Part shown: positions 48,212 to 56,481 of the stretch, one piece after another
Layout of the letters: every line of letters begins with the position of its first letter
How positions within the stretch are numbered: the first letter of the stretch is position 1
From: Actinomycetota bacterium
GTDB lineage: Bacteria > Actinomycetota > Nitriliruptoria > Nitriliruptorales > JAHWKO01
NCBI GenBank assembly: GCA_019347675.1
Contig: JAHWKW010000013.1
Location: 60,775 to 124,774, forward strand
Direction of reading: 5' to 3'
DNA length: 64,000 nt
Translations under genes and position numbers: made by a program
The notes under the pieces: generated by a model
What the model was told of the DNA's origin: nothing
Databases searched by the model: none
What the model saw: only the letters and a program-made list of their open reading frames with translations

Positions 48212-49141
48212 TTACTCCGACCTCGACCTGGGTGTCCGCCGCAGGTCGACGAACCGGTACGTGGGTGGCCGGGCTGGCTGCGGCTCCCGACAGACCAGCG
48301 GCCGCGGCTCGCCCTCACGGCGCACCTCGATGCGCACGTCGTAGACGTCGGTCCCCGACTCGAGAACGACGTCGTGGATGCCACCGGCCCGGCGCCGGTG
48401 GCCCACCGGTCGCAGCGCGTCCACCCCGACGAGCCGCTCGTGGCGGCGCACGTGGTAGTCGGCGGCCTGGACCGGCGCGGAGTAGCAGGGGCGTCCACGG
48501 AAGTGGCCGAGCTCGATCCGCCCCTCGCGGTAGGCGTTGGCGATGCGGAGCGCATCTGCCGGTCCGACCCGGCCGAAGTAGAGGCCGTGGGGTAGGCACA
48601 CGAGGTTGGCGGCGAAGCGGTCGCCGCCCAGATGGGTCGACTCCCACACCTGTCCACCGAACGCGGTCGCGAGCGCCCGGAAGGCGGGGCGGCCCAGCCG
48701 GGCGCAGCACGGATCCTTCTTGCCGTGCGTGCAGACCAGGAACACCGGCTCGCACAGGGGTCGGCCGAAGCCGGGACGGCAGCCGCCAGCCAGCGCGGCC
48801 AGGTCGACGTCGCGGAGGGCTTCCGGGCCGTCCACCGTCGCCTGCTCGGCCCACACCTGTCCCGGGCCGGTCCACACGAGGTAGAGCTGGCGCCCGGGCC
48901 TGCGACCGCGGTCGTGGCGGCGCGCGAGCGTCAGCCGCAGCCCCAGTTCCCGGGTCCGTCGCACCAGCTCGGACGCGGCGGGGACCGCCGCCGTCTCGAG
49001 CGGGTCGGCGCTCCACGTCCCGGGCCACTCGAGGACGACCCAGGCCCGCGTCCGACCGGCGCTGGCCAACATCTCCTCACCGGCGGAGGCCGAGCGCCGG
49101 GCGCAGCCGTCGTCCGCCGCTCGGCTGTGGGTAGACGACAC
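48212..49141 (-). CDS. Sucrase/ferredoxin-like protein
   Basis: This 309-residue protein has a C-terminal thioredoxin-like ferredoxin domain. It shows CTHGKKDPCCARLGRPAF and WESTHLGGDRFAANLVCLPHGLYFGR, the cysteine pattern of the sucrase/ferredoxin-like family that binds a 2Fe-2S cluster. A further Cys-containing N-terminal part holds little that is recognisable. As the first gene of the iron-uptake operon under a DtxR/IdeR box, it may reduce ferric siderophore inside the cell; that is inference. The GTG start has a GAGG site eight bases away. Confidence 0.85.
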   Translation of the reverse strand: MSSTHSRAADDGCARRSASAGEEMLASAGRTRAWVVLEWPGTWSADPLETAAVPAASELVRRTRELGLRLTLARRHDRGRRPGRQLYLVWTGPGQVWAEQATVDGPEALRDVDLAALAGGCRPGFGRPLCEPVFLVCTHGKKDPCCARLGRPAFRALATAFGGQVWESTHLGGDRFAANLVCLPHGLYFGRVGPADALRIANAYREGRIELGHFRGRPCYSAPVQAADYHVRRHERLVGVDALRPVGHRRRAGGIHDVVLESGTDVYDVRIEVRREGEPRPLVCREPQPARPPTYRFVDLRRTPRSRSE

Positions 49142-49159
49142 CAGGCGACCTCGTCATAC

Positions 49160-49178
49160 TCAGGTTAGGTTTACCTAA
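49160..49178 (-). promoter_or_regulatory. DtxR/IdeR iron box 1
   Basis: TCAGGTTAGGTTTACCTAA matches the published 19-bp DtxR/IdeR consensus (TWAGGTWAGSCTWACCTWA) at 17 of 19 positions. It ends 19 bp before the GTG of the sucrase/ferredoxin-like gene and abuts a TATGAC -10-like box on the minus strand, so iron-loaded repressor should block the operon. Confidence 0.85.
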
Positions 49179-49199
49179 GCGCGACGCTAGCGGCTCCGG

Positions 49200-49218
49200 T
49201 GAGGTTAGGGCAACCTTA
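49200..49218 (-). promoter_or_regulatory. DtxR/IdeR iron box 2
   Basis: TGAGGTTAGGGCAACCTTA matches the same consensus at 16 of 19 positions and is centred 40 bp upstream of box 1. The pair may bind repressor cooperatively. It could alternatively serve an unrecognised gene to its right. Confidence 0.7.
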
Positions 49219-49580
49219 GCTGACGACGTCAGTGCCGGTGGCCGTCAGCTGGCCGTCGCCTTTGCGCTTGGCCAGCGCGCCCATCGGGCTGTCGACCTCG
49301 TCGTGGGGGTCGTCGGCGCCTTCACCGCTTGCTCGGACAGGTGAACGGCGACGGCGGCGTCCGTGGGGAGCGAAGCCACCTCGCGCTGGGCCGTCGTGGG
49401 GGCGCAGCCACGCGTCGATCACGTCTGCTGCGCCGCTTTGGGGTCACACCCACGGCATAGCCGGTCCTGCAGGACGGTCCGGCGTCGAGCAGGGGTCGAG
49501 CAGGGTAGCCATCTCGGGATCAACCCATCTCGACGAGGTGTGCGAAGAACTCGCGGAAGCCGGCGTCAGGGTGATGCGGC
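49219..49580. other. Intergenic stretch without a convincing gene
   Basis: The 360 bases between the iron boxes and the cupredoxin gene contain short open frames on both strands but none with a ribosome site and recognisable product. A minus-strand frame ending at 49216 (68 codons) reads plausibly only in its last 30 residues (DEVDSPMGALAKRKGDG) and may be the remnant of a lost gene. Confidence 0.4.
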
Positions 49581-50066
49581 TCATTCGGTTACCTCCAAGG
49601 GGCTGTGCATGCCCAGCGCGAGGTGCGACTCCACCTCGCCGTTCTCCTCCTCCACGAGGTTGCACAGCAGCACGTAGCTGCCCGCGGACAGCTGGAACGT
49701 GCCGGGGCATCGCTCACCGGCAGGGAACGCCTCGATCTCGCCGACGAGCGCGCCCTCCTCCAGCGCGGCTTCGTCCAGCGCGCCGCTGGCGTCGACCGGC
49801 AGGGACGCGACGTCGTCTGCCTCCACGACCACCAGTTCGTGCGGTTCGTCGCCGACGTTGTCGGCCAGGAACGTGACGGTCCCCGCCGGGGTGGTGGCTG
49901 TCGCGGGCGTGACCGACCACTCGTCGAGGGTGACGGGGACCTCCGTTCCTCCGCCGCCGCCGACCGGCTCGCACGCGACGCTGGCCGACCCGCCGCCGGT
50001 CGTCTCGGCGCCGCGACCGCACCCCCCGAGCAGCAGAACTACCCCAACGACGGCCTGCCATCTCAT
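49581..50066 (-). CDS. Iron-box-controlled cupredoxin-like lipoprotein
   Basis: This 161-residue protein has a lipobox LLLGGC (Cys16) and a cupredoxin fold. The expected copper ligands are His76 (EPHELVVVE), Cys135 (YVLLCNLVEE), His148 and Met153 (SHLALGMHSPLEV), the type-1 copper pattern H...C...H...M. It would sit on the outer face of the membrane and carry electrons or copper. Box 3 lies 64 bp upstream of its ATG, so it is probably made under iron limitation and may replace an iron protein or assist surface ferric reduction. Confidence 0.82.
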   Translation of the reverse strand: MRWQAVVGVVLLLGGCGRGAETTGGGSASVACEPVGGGGGTEVPVTLDEWSVTPATATTPAGTVTFLADNVGDEPHELVVVEADDVASLPVDASGALDEAALEEGALVGEIEAFPAGERCPGTFQLSAGSYVLLCNLVEEENGEVESHLALGMHSPLEVTE

Positions 50067-50129
50067 GCCCTCTCCGTTCGGCCGCTCGTCTGCCCCGTCA
50101 CCGCTCAGGGCCTGTGGCGTTTTCTCGAC

Positions 50130-50148
50130 TATGGTTAGGTGAACCTAA
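50130..50148 (-). promoter_or_regulatory. DtxR/IdeR iron box 3
   Basis: TATGGTTAGGTGAACCTAA matches the DtxR/IdeR consensus at 16 of 19 positions and contains the clean inverted repeat TTAGGT-GA-ACCTAA. It lies 64-82 bp upstream of the cupredoxin lipoprotein ATG on the minus strand. The 270 bases to its right hold no recognisable gene until the small Cys-rich gene ending at 50419. Confidence 0.8.
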
Positions 50149-50418
50149 CATCCCCGCCGGCGGCTGGCCAGACCCGCTGAGCCGCCGCCGCGGCCAAGCA
50201 GGTCACCACCCCCGCCGGGCGACCCGGATCGCGGATCCTCGGGGCGCCGCTCGGACATCCTCGGTGCCGGGCGGATTGCGTTGGGCTGCGTCACCGGGCT
50301 CGTTGGAACTGACGGTGCAACGGCGATGTGAACCGTGGCAGGATCAACCGGTCAGAGCCAGCCAGACCTGGGGGCCAAGACCTCGGGCCGCAGCGGGCGC
50401 CCCGCTGTCGCTGGCGTT

Positions 50419-50559
50419 TCAGTCCTCGTCGTGCGTCTCGGTCCCGGTCGCGCCGCACACGCACGTGAACGGGGCGGCGGTCGGCTCGGGGCAGGCCTTG
50501 GTGTACTTGACCTTGGCCCCGCACTCGCAGAGGAACTTCTGGCCGGCTTCGACGCCCAC
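50419..50559 (-). CDS. Tiny Cys-rich protein, copy A
   Basis: This 46-residue protein has cysteines at 11, 13, 23, 33 and 35 in the pattern FLCECGAKVKYTKACPEP...CVCG. It starts at GTG with a strong AGGAGG ribosome site. Copy B, immediately upstream in the same operon, has the same cysteine positions. CxC pairs and small size suggest a zinc, iron or copper knuckle, but I know no family for it. It ends in an acidic His-containing tail. Confidence 0.7.
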   Translation of the reverse strand: MGVEAGQKFLCECGAKVKYTKACPEPTAAPFTCVCGATGTETHDED

Positions 50560-50570
50560 CCGACCTCCTG

Positions 50571-50732
50571 TCAGCTCGGCGGGTAGGTATGGCCGGTCTC
50601 CTGCGCCAGGGGACGCATGTCCCGGCCGCACACGCAGCGGGGGTCCTGTTCCCACGGCTGGGGGCAGTCCTTGGTGTAGACCACCTCGGCGCCGCACTCG
50701 CACCCGAACCGCTGATCTTTGCGTGCTCCCAT
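50571..50732 (-). CDS. Tiny Cys-rich protein, copy B
   Basis: This 53-residue paralogue of copy A shares CECGAxVxYTKxCPxP and CVCG, with cysteines at exactly the same positions (11, 13, 23, 33, 35). It starts at an ATG with only a weak upstream ribosome site and is followed after 11 bases by copy A. The tail (RDMRPLAQETGHTYPPS) differs. The frame is open far upstream, but conserved sequence begins at this ATG. Confidence 0.7.
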   Translation of the reverse strand: MGARKDQRFGCECGAEVVYTKDCPQPWEQDPRCVCGRDMRPLAQETGHTYPPS

Positions 50733-50837
50733 CGGTGACGAGCGTAGGAGGTGGCTGGTGCGGTCGTCGTCCGGACGGCCGGGACAGCGCACGGTCCGGC
50801 GCCCGTCTGTCGGCGCGCGTGGCAGACGACAACCGCA

Positions 50838-50881
50838 TGCTCGACTGCGCGCTGAGCGCGCGAGCAGTGCGCAGTTGAGCG
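50838..50881. repeat. 12-bp inverted repeat with 18-base loop
   Basis: GCTCGACTGCGC (50839-50850) pairs with GCGCAGTTGAGC (50869-50880) with one G-T wobble, and the flanking T-G can add another. It lies between the divergent Cys-rich genes and the leuA leader. It could be an operator for either side or a structured leader element. Confidence 0.6.
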
Positions 50882-50937
50882 TCCGTTCAGGTGGCCGGTT
50901 GGCCTTCACCGTCCCGAGGATGTACACAGGGGTACCG

Positions 50938-51048
50938 ATGGCCGCCGAAGACCGCACCGCCACGCCGACCGGGTCGCGCACCCGTCGGCGCGGCGTGCCC
51001 CCGGCCGTCGGGATCCTGGCCCTCATCCTGGGCCTGCTCGTCCTTTGA
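50938..51048 (+). CDS. Short Leu-rich ORF, candidate leuA leader peptide
   Basis: This 36-codon frame starts at an ATG behind AGGGG and ends in ILALILGLLVL, 11 codons of which six are Leu, two Ile and one Val, directly before the stop. It ends 101 bases before leuA, with self-pairing sequence between. That is the layout of a leucine attenuator leader. The alternative is a one-helix membrane miniprotein, since the basic stretch RTRRR precedes the hydrophobic run. An in-frame ATG at 50920 is also possible. Confidence 0.5.
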   Translation: MAAEDRTATPTGSRTRRRGVPPAVGILALILGLLVL

Positions 51049-51050
51049 TG

Positions 51051-51127
51051 CCGCGGCGCCCCTTCCCACCCAGGGCGACCGCGGAGAGGTGACCGGGTTC
51101 GACGCAGACACCGCGGCCAGGCCGCGG
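51051..51127 (+). promoter_or_regulatory. Candidate leuA attenuator with four CCGCGG segments
   Basis: The self-complementary hexamer CCGCGG occurs at 51051, 51079, 51111 and 51122. The last two form a tight hairpin, CCGCGGC-CAG-GCCGCGG (51111-51127), just before the leuA ribosome site. Because all four can pair with one another, alternative folds are possible depending on where a ribosome stalls on the leader's Leu codons. Confidence 0.4.
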
Positions 51128-51149
51128 ACCAGGATGAGGAGCACCGCAC

Positions 51150-52751
51150 ATGGGACGACCCATCGACGTCGCGGCCGCCCGCTCGCTGCCGCCTGACGTC
51201 ACGATCTTCGACACGACCCTCCGCGACGGCGAGCAGGCCCCCGGTATCTCGCTCGACGCGCGCGAGAAGGTCGAGATCGCCCAGCAGCTGTCGCGCCTGC
51301 AGGTCGACGTGATCGAGGCGGGCTTCCCGGCGGCGTCCAACGGCGACCTCTCCGCGGTGAAGGCCGTCGCAGCGGAGGTGGGTGCGGTCGGGAGCGACGC
51401 GCCGGTGATCGCCGCGCTGGCCCGCTGCGTGGACGGCGACATCGAGCGGGCCGCGAAGGCGCTCACACCGGCCATCCGCAGCCGCATCCACGTGTTCATC
51501 TCCTCGTCGGAGATCCACCGCACGGTGATGCTCAAGGCCACCGAGCAGGAGGTTCTCGACCGGGCTGTGCACGCCGTCGGGCTGGCCCGCAGCTTCACAG
51601 ACGATGTCGAGTTCAGCCCGCAGGACGCGACCCGCACCGACTTCGAGTTCCTGGTCGATCTCGTGGCAGCGGCGGTGGAGGCAGGCGCAACCACCGTCAA
51701 CATCCCCGACACGGTCGGGTACGCCTTGCCACACGACTTCGGCGGCTGGATCGCGGAGCTGCACCGCCGGATCCCGACGATCACACAACGTGGCGTCGTG
51801 GTGTCGGTGCACTGCCACAACGATCTCGGCTTGGCGGTCGCGAACTCTCTGGAGGCGGTCCGCAACGGCGCGCGACAGGTCGAGGTGGCCGTCAACGGGA
51901 TCGGTGAGCGAGCCGGGAACTGCTCGCTGGAAGAGATCGTGATGGCGATCCGCACCCGCGCCGATCTACTGGGGACCCGGACCCGTGTCAACACCCCCGA
52001 GATCACCCGGACGTCGCGTCTGGTCAGCACGCTCACCGGGTACTCGGTGCAGCGCAACAAGGCGGTCGTCGGGGACAACGCTTTCGCGCACGAGTCGGGG
52101 ATCCACCAGCACGGTGTCCTCGCCGACCGCCTCACCTACGAGATCATGCGCACCGAGGACGTCGGCGCCGACGGCACACAGATCGTCCTCGGGAAGCACT
52201 CGGGGCGGCACGCGTTCCGGCGGGCGGTCGCCGACCTCGGTTTCGACCTGTCCGAGGAGGAGCTGTCGCGCGTGTTCCTGCGCTTCAAGGATCTCGCCGA
52301 CCGCAAGAAGGAGATCGGCGAGAAGGACATCGAAGCCATCGTCGCCGCGGAGGTGCACGTCGCAGCCGACGACGACTACGAGCTGGTCGCTCTCACCGTC
52401 GCGGGAGGGACCCGAGCTGCCCCGTCCGCGACGGTCGAGCTCCGCGTGTCCGACGGGACCACCCGGACCGCGACCGCGACGGGCGACGGCATGGTCGACG
52501 CGGCGTGCGGCGCCATCCGCCGCGCCGTCGACCGCGACGGGATCACCCTGGTTGCCTTCCAGGTGGCGGCCGTCACGCCCGGGGTGGACGCCCTGGGTGA
52601 CGTCACCGTCCAGATCGAGGTGGAGAACGGGGAGCGCTTCACCGGGCGCGGCGTCTCCACCGACGTCGTGGAGGCCAGCGCCCGGGCGTACCTCGACGCG
52701 CTGAACCGGTCGCTGCGCCTGACCCACCGGAGCCGGGAGTTCCGGCCGTGA
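51150..52751 (+). CDS. leuA: 2-isopropylmalate synthase LeuA
   Basis: This 533-residue enzyme condenses 2-oxoisovalerate with acetyl-CoA, the first step of leucine synthesis. The HMGL-like barrel has FDTTLRDGEQAPGIS, EAGFPAAS, VNIPDTVGY, VHCHNDLGLA and NGIGERAGN, with HESGIHQHG beyond it. The C-terminal regulatory LeuA dimer domain (from about residue 400) is present, so leucine feedback inhibition is likely. The ATG follows GATGAGGAG. The organisation fits the bacterial-type short LeuA rather than citramalate synthase, though the latter cannot be fully excluded. Confidence 0.93.
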   Translation: MGRPIDVAAARSLPPDVTIFDTTLRDGEQAPGISLDAREKVEIAQQLSRLQVDVIEAGFPAASNGDLSAVKAVAAEVGAVGSDAPVIAALARCVDGDIERAAKALTPAIRSRIHVFISSSEIHRTVMLKATEQEVLDRAVHAVGLARSFTDDVEFSPQDATRTDFEFLVDLVAAAVEAGATTVNIPDTVGYALPHDFGGWIAELHRRIPTITQRGVVVSVHCHNDLGLAVANSLEAVRNGARQVEVAVNGIGERAGNCSLEEIVMAIRTRADLLGTRTRVNTPEITRTSRLVSTLTGYSVQRNKAVVGDNAFAHESGIHQHGVLADRLTYEIMRTEDVGADGTQIVLGKHSGRHAFRRAVADLGFDLSEEELSRVFLRFKDLADRKKEIGEKDIEAIVAAEVHVAADDDYELVALTVAGGTRAAPSATVELRVSDGTTRTATATGDGMVDAACGAIRRAVDRDGITLVAFQVAAVTPGVDALGDVTVQIEVENGERFTGRGVSTDVVEASARAYLDALNRSLRLTHRSREFRP

Positions 52752-52810
52752 CCCGGCCTACCCGCCCAGACGCCCACCCGACGAGCGAGACACGTGGAGA
52801 TGACGACACG

Positions 52811-53008
52811 ATGACCACCACCATCAAGCTCACCGTCCCGCCCGATCAGACCCCCGCCGAGGAGGCCGAGCTGGTCGCGGCGGTGGCGTCCGCCATCGCG
52901 CAACGCACCGGCGAGGCGGAGATCCGCTTCGAGCTCGAGAAGCCCGAGGAGGTCTCCTACCAGGCGATGGGCAACCGCACGGCGGCGTCCGACCGCTGGA
53001 ACCGATGA
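52811..53008 (+). CDS. Small protein between leuA and leuC
   Basis: This 65-residue protein ([24 protein letters not shown]...) has a strand-helix-strand-like pattern and an end rich in polar residues ([16 protein letters not shown]). I do not recognise it. The ATG at 52811 begins the structured part; a GTG at 52748 that overlaps the leuA stop (GTGA) would add 21 polar residues. Its tight placement inside the leucine operon suggests co-expression with leuA and leuC. Confidence 0.65.
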   Translation: MTTTIKLTVPPDQTPAEEAELVAAVASAIAQRTGEAEIRFELEKPEEVSYQAMGNRTAASDRWNR

Positions 53009-53030
53009 CCCGACCGACAGGGATCCCACG

Positions 53031-54476
53031 TTGAGTGCGCCACGCACGCTGGTCGACAAGATCTGGGACGAGCACCTGGTCGGCACGTCGGACGCCGGCG
53101 ACGGCCCCGACCTGCTGTACGTCGACCTGCATCTCGTGCACGAGGTGACCAGCCCCCAGGCCTTCGAGGGGCTGCGCCAGGCTGGCCGGACCGTGCGCCG
53201 GCCCGACCTCACGGTGGCGACGATGGACCACAACGTCCCCACCGACCCCGACGTGGTCCGCGGGCGCCTCCCGATCGCCGACGAGATGTCGCGGACCCAG
53301 ATGGATGTCCTGGCGCACAACTGCGAGGAGTTCGGCATCCGGCTGTTCCCGATGGGATCTCGCAACCAGGGCATCGTCCATGTCATCGGCCCGGAGTTGG
53401 GCTTGACCCAGCCGGGGATGGTGATCGTGTGCGGTGACTCGCACACCGCGACCCATGGGGCGTTCGGGGCGTTGGCGTTCGGGATCGGTACCAGCGAGGT
53501 GGAGCACGTGCTGGCCACCCAGACCCTCCCCCAGAACCCGCCCAAGACCATGGCGGTGGAGGTGGTGGGGTCGCTCCCGCGTGGGGTGACCGCCAAGGAC
53601 GTGATCCTGGGCGTCATCAACCGGATCGGCGTGGACGGTGGGATCGGTCACGTCATCGAGTACCGCGGACAGACGATCCGCGGCTTCTCGATGGAGGAAC
53701 GGATGACCGTGTGCAACATGTCGATCGAGGGTGGGGCGCGCGCAGGCCTGGTCGCCCCCGACGGGACCACGTTCGCGTGGCTGAAGGACCGACCGCACGC
53801 GCCGTCCGGGGAGGATTGGGACCGTGCCGTGGCGCACTGGCGGACCCTGGTCACCGACGACGGCGCGACGTTCGACCGCGTGGTGACCATCGACGCGGCC
53901 GGCCTCGAACCGTTCGTGACCTGGGGGACCACACCAGCCCAGTCGGTCCCGGTGACGGGGCGGGTCCCGCGCCCCGACGAGGCGCCGGATCCCGCGACCG
54001 CCGACCAGTGGCAGCGGGCGCTGACCTACATGGGCCTGGACGGCGGCGAGGCGATCGTCGACCTGCCGATCGATCGGGTGTTCATCGGGTCGTGCACGAA
54101 CGCGCGTCTGGGTGACCTGCGGGTCGCAGCCGAGGTCGTGGCGGGGCGGCGGGTCGCCGACGGTGTCCGCGCGATGGTCGTGCCGGGGTCGGGGCTCGTG
54201 AAGGCAGCGGCCGAGGCCGAAGGTCTCGACCGGATCTTCGTCGACGCAGGCTTCGAGTGGCGTGAGCCGGGCTGCTCGATGTGCCTGGGGATGAACCCCG
54301 ACATACTCGGAGCCGGCGAGCGGTGCGCCTCCACATCCAACCGCAACTTCGAGGGCCGACAGGGCGCGGGGGGACGCACCCACCTGGTGTCGCCGCAGAT
54401 GGCCGCTGCCGCCGCGCTGGAGGGACGGTTCGTGGACGTCCGTGAGGCGGTCAGCGACGTGGGAGCATCCGCGTGA
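53031..54476 (+). CDS. leuC: 3-isopropylmalate dehydratase large subunit LeuC
   Basis: This 481-residue aconitase-family subunit isomerises 2- to 3-isopropylmalate with LeuD. The 4Fe-4S cluster cysteines are in [13 protein letters not shown] and [39 protein letters not shown] is the substrate-site region. The start is a TTG (giving [17 protein letters not shown]) with a weak ribosome site. It overlaps leuD by four bases. Confidence 0.95.
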   Translation: MSAPRTLVDKIWDEHLVGTSDAGDGPDLLYVDLHLVHEVTSPQAFEGLRQAGRTVRRPDLTVATMDHNVPTDPDVVRGRLPIADEMSRTQMDVLAHNCEEFGIRLFPMGSRNQGIVHVIGPELGLTQPGMVIVCGDSHTATHGAFGALAFGIGTSEVEHVLATQTLPQNPPKTMAVEVVGSLPRGVTAKDVILGVINRIGVDGGIGHVIEYRGQTIRGFSMEERMTVCNMSIEGGARAGLVAPDGTTFAWLKDRPHAPSGEDWDRAVAHWRTLVTDDGATFDRVVTIDAAGLEPFVTWGTTPAQSVPVTGRVPRPDEAPDPATADQWQRALTYMGLDGGEAIVDLPIDRVFIGSCTNARLGDLRVAAEVVAGRRVADGVRAMVVPGSGLVKAAAEAEGLDRIFVDAGFEWREPGCSMCLGMNPDILGAGERCASTSNRNFEGRQGAGGRTHLVSPQMAAAAALEGRFVDVREAVSDVGASA

Positions 54477-55081
54477 AGCAGGTGACGCGCGTGGTGGGCA
54501 CGGTCTGCCCGCTCGACCGGGCCGACGTCGACACCGACCAGATCATCCCCAAGCAGTTCCTCAAGCGCATCGACCGCAGCGGCTTCGGGCCGTTCGCGTT
54601 CTGGGGTTGGCGCTACGACGAGAACGGGGAACCGGTCAGGGACTTCCCGATGAACCGGCCGGAGCACCGAGACGCCTCGATCCTGCTCTCGGGACCCAAC
54701 TTCGGCTGCGGGTCGTCACGGGAGCACGCCGTGTGGGCGCTCGACGACGCCGGCTTCGAGGCGATCGTCGCCCCCAGCTTCGCCGACATCTTCCGGACCA
54801 ACTGCACGAAGGTCGGCGTCGTCACCGTCGAGCTCCTCGGCGGTGTGATCCGCCAGCTGTTCGACCTGGTCGCCGACGACCCGACGGTCACGGTCACGAT
54901 CGACCTGCGGGGCCAGACGATCAGCGCACCCGGTCTGGACACCGCCACCTTCGACGTCGATCCCCACGTCAAGCACCGGTTGGTCAACGGCCTGGACGAC
55001 ATCGGACTGACCTCGCAACACGCCGACGCCATCGACGCCTTCGAGGAGCACCGCCCCGCCTGGCTGCCGTCGCTGCGGTAA
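54473..55081 (+). CDS. leuD: 3-isopropylmalate dehydratase small subunit LeuD
   Basis: This 202-residue swivel-domain partner of LeuC shows [22 protein letters not shown] and [17 protein letters not shown], both diagnostic. Its GTG overlaps the leuC stop (GTGA). It ends the leuA-leuC-leuD operon. Confidence 0.95.
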   Translation: MKQVTRVVGTVCPLDRADVDTDQIIPKQFLKRIDRSGFGPFAFWGWRYDENGEPVRDFPMNRPEHRDASILLSGPNFGCGSSREHAVWALDDAGFEAIVAPSFADIFRTNCTKVGVVTVELLGGVIRQLFDLVADDPTVTVTIDLRGQTISAPGLDTATFDVDPHVKHRLVNGLDDIGLTSQHADAIDAFEEHRPAWLPSLR

Positions 55082-55123
55082 CCGGCGACCGGTCGGGCTC
55101 GCGCACCGGTTCGCACCGGTTAC
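55078..55123. terminator. Inverted repeats after leuD
   Basis: GTAACCGG at the leuD stop (55078-55085) pairs with CCGGTTAC (55116-55123). Between them are smaller palindromes (GACCGGTC) and a 10-bp tandem repeat CGCACCGGTT (55102-55121). It probably ends the leucine operon against the convergent dehydrogenase gene. Confidence 0.5.
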
Positions 55124-55166
55124 GACGACCTGTCGCAACCCCAATGGCCGACTGGCACCGGTCGGT

Positions 55167-56336
55167 TCACGGCCCGAGGCGGATGATCCGGTCGTCGCCG
55201 GGGCGCGGATCGCCGTAGCCGTCACGGTTGCTGGTGGTCACCCACAGCGAGCCGTCCGGGGCCTGCACGACCTGGCGCAGCCGCCCGTACTCGCCGACCA
55301 GCAGCGCCTCCGCGGACGGCTCGGCGTCGGTGAGCGACACCCGCCACAGCCGTTGACCGCGCAGCGCCGCGAGGAACAGGTTGCCGTCCCACTGCGGGAT
55401 GGCACCGTCGACCAGGAACGTCGTGCCCGACCATGATGCGTCCGCCGGCTGGCGCACGAACACCGGATCGATCAGCCCGTCGCGTCCGGCCCGGCCGGTG
55501 ACCATCGGCCAGCCGTAGTTCCCCCCCGCCTGGATGCGGTTGACCTCGTCGTCGCGGTTGGGCCCGAATTCGGCCGCGTGCAGCTGCCCGTCGCCGTCCC
55601 ACGCCAGGCCCTGGACGTTGCGGTGCCCCAACGAGTACACCGGGGAGTCGCCGAACGGGTTGTCGTCGGGGATCCCGCCGTCGGGCGTGATCCGGAGGAT
55701 CTTCCCGGCCAGCGAGGAGCGATCCTGTGCCCGCTCACCCACCGACGCGTCCCCCGTGCCGATGTAGAGCAAGTCGTCGGGTCCGAACGCGATCCGCCCG
55801 CCGTTGTGGATCGTGGCCTTGGGGATGCCGGTCAGGATCGGTTCGGCGTCGCCACCGGGCTCGAAGCGCACCACCCGGTTGTCGTTCGCGGCCGTGTAGT
55901 AGGCGTAGAGCAGGCCGTCCCGCGCGAACGACGGTGACGCCGCCAGCCCCAGCAGTCCCCCTTCCCCGGCGGCGTCGACCGAGAACCGGTGGACCTCGCG
56001 GGGCGGTCCTCCCGGCGGCAGCTCCAGCACCCGGCCGGTGTCCTGCTCGGTGACGTAGGCCCGTTCGTCGCCGACGAACGCCAACCCCCACGGCGCCGCG
56101 ATCCCCTCCGCCACGACCGTGGTGGTGACCGCCACCGTCGCTGGCTGCACGGGGGAGGGACTGGCGGTCGTGGTCGCGGGCGGGGTCGCTGCGCCGGGTG
56201 CGGTCGGGGTCGGCGAGCCGGTCGGGGTGGTGGCGACCGGGGGGGTCGCGTCCCTCCTGGTCAGCACGACGGCGACCAGCGCGCCAACGACCACGACCAG
56301 TGCTGCCCCAACCACCAGCCCGGTGCGGCGATCCAC
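55167..56336 (-). CDS. PQQ-type glucose/sorbosone dehydrogenase, membrane-anchored
   Basis: This protein of about 389 residues has an N-terminal membrane anchor (GLVVGAALVVVVGALVAVVL) and a Thr/Pro-rich linker, then a six-bladed propeller of the glucose/sorbosone dehydrogenase family. Landmarks are AAPWGLAFV, GEGGLLGLAASPSF, NGGRIAFGPDDLLYIGTGD, LGHRNVQGLAWD and GGNYGWPMV. It would oxidise sugars outside the membrane with PQQ as cofactor. The GTG at 56336 has GGAGGAG upstream. Substrate unknown. Confidence 0.88.
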   Translation of the reverse strand: MDRRTGLVVGAALVVVVGALVAVVLTRRDATPPVATTPTGSPTPTAPGAATPPATTTASPSPVQPATVAVTTTVVAEGIAAPWGLAFVGDERAYVTEQDTGRVLELPPGGPPREVHRFSVDAAGEGGLLGLAASPSFARDGLLYAYYTAANDNRVVRFEPGGDAEPILTGIPKATIHNGGRIAFGPDDLLYIGTGDASVGERAQDRSSLAGKILRITPDGGIPDDNPFGDSPVYSLGHRNVQGLAWDGDGQLHAAEFGPNRDDEVNRIQAGGNYGWPMVTGRAGRDGLIDPVFVRQPADASWSGTTFLVDGAIPQWDGNLFLAALRGQRLWRVSLTDAEPSAEALLVGEYGRLRQVVQAPDGSLWVTTSNRDGYGDPRPGDDRIIRLGP

Positions 56337-56481
56337 GTCCACTCCTCCAGGAACGCACGCGTCTGCGGCGTCCACCGTGCCAGCTCTTCGCGTGCGGCCC
56401 GTTGGCCCACCCGTCCGGACGGCGCGGACCGTAACCGGTCGCCGATACCCTCCCGCCGCCGCGGCGACGACGGGGAGCGAG

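Noticed and set aside
49216..49422. A 68-codon minus-strand frame between the iron boxes and the cupredoxin gene
   Set aside because: Only the end looks protein-like, there is no ribosome site, and its stop lies inside iron box 2; kept only as a possible remnant.
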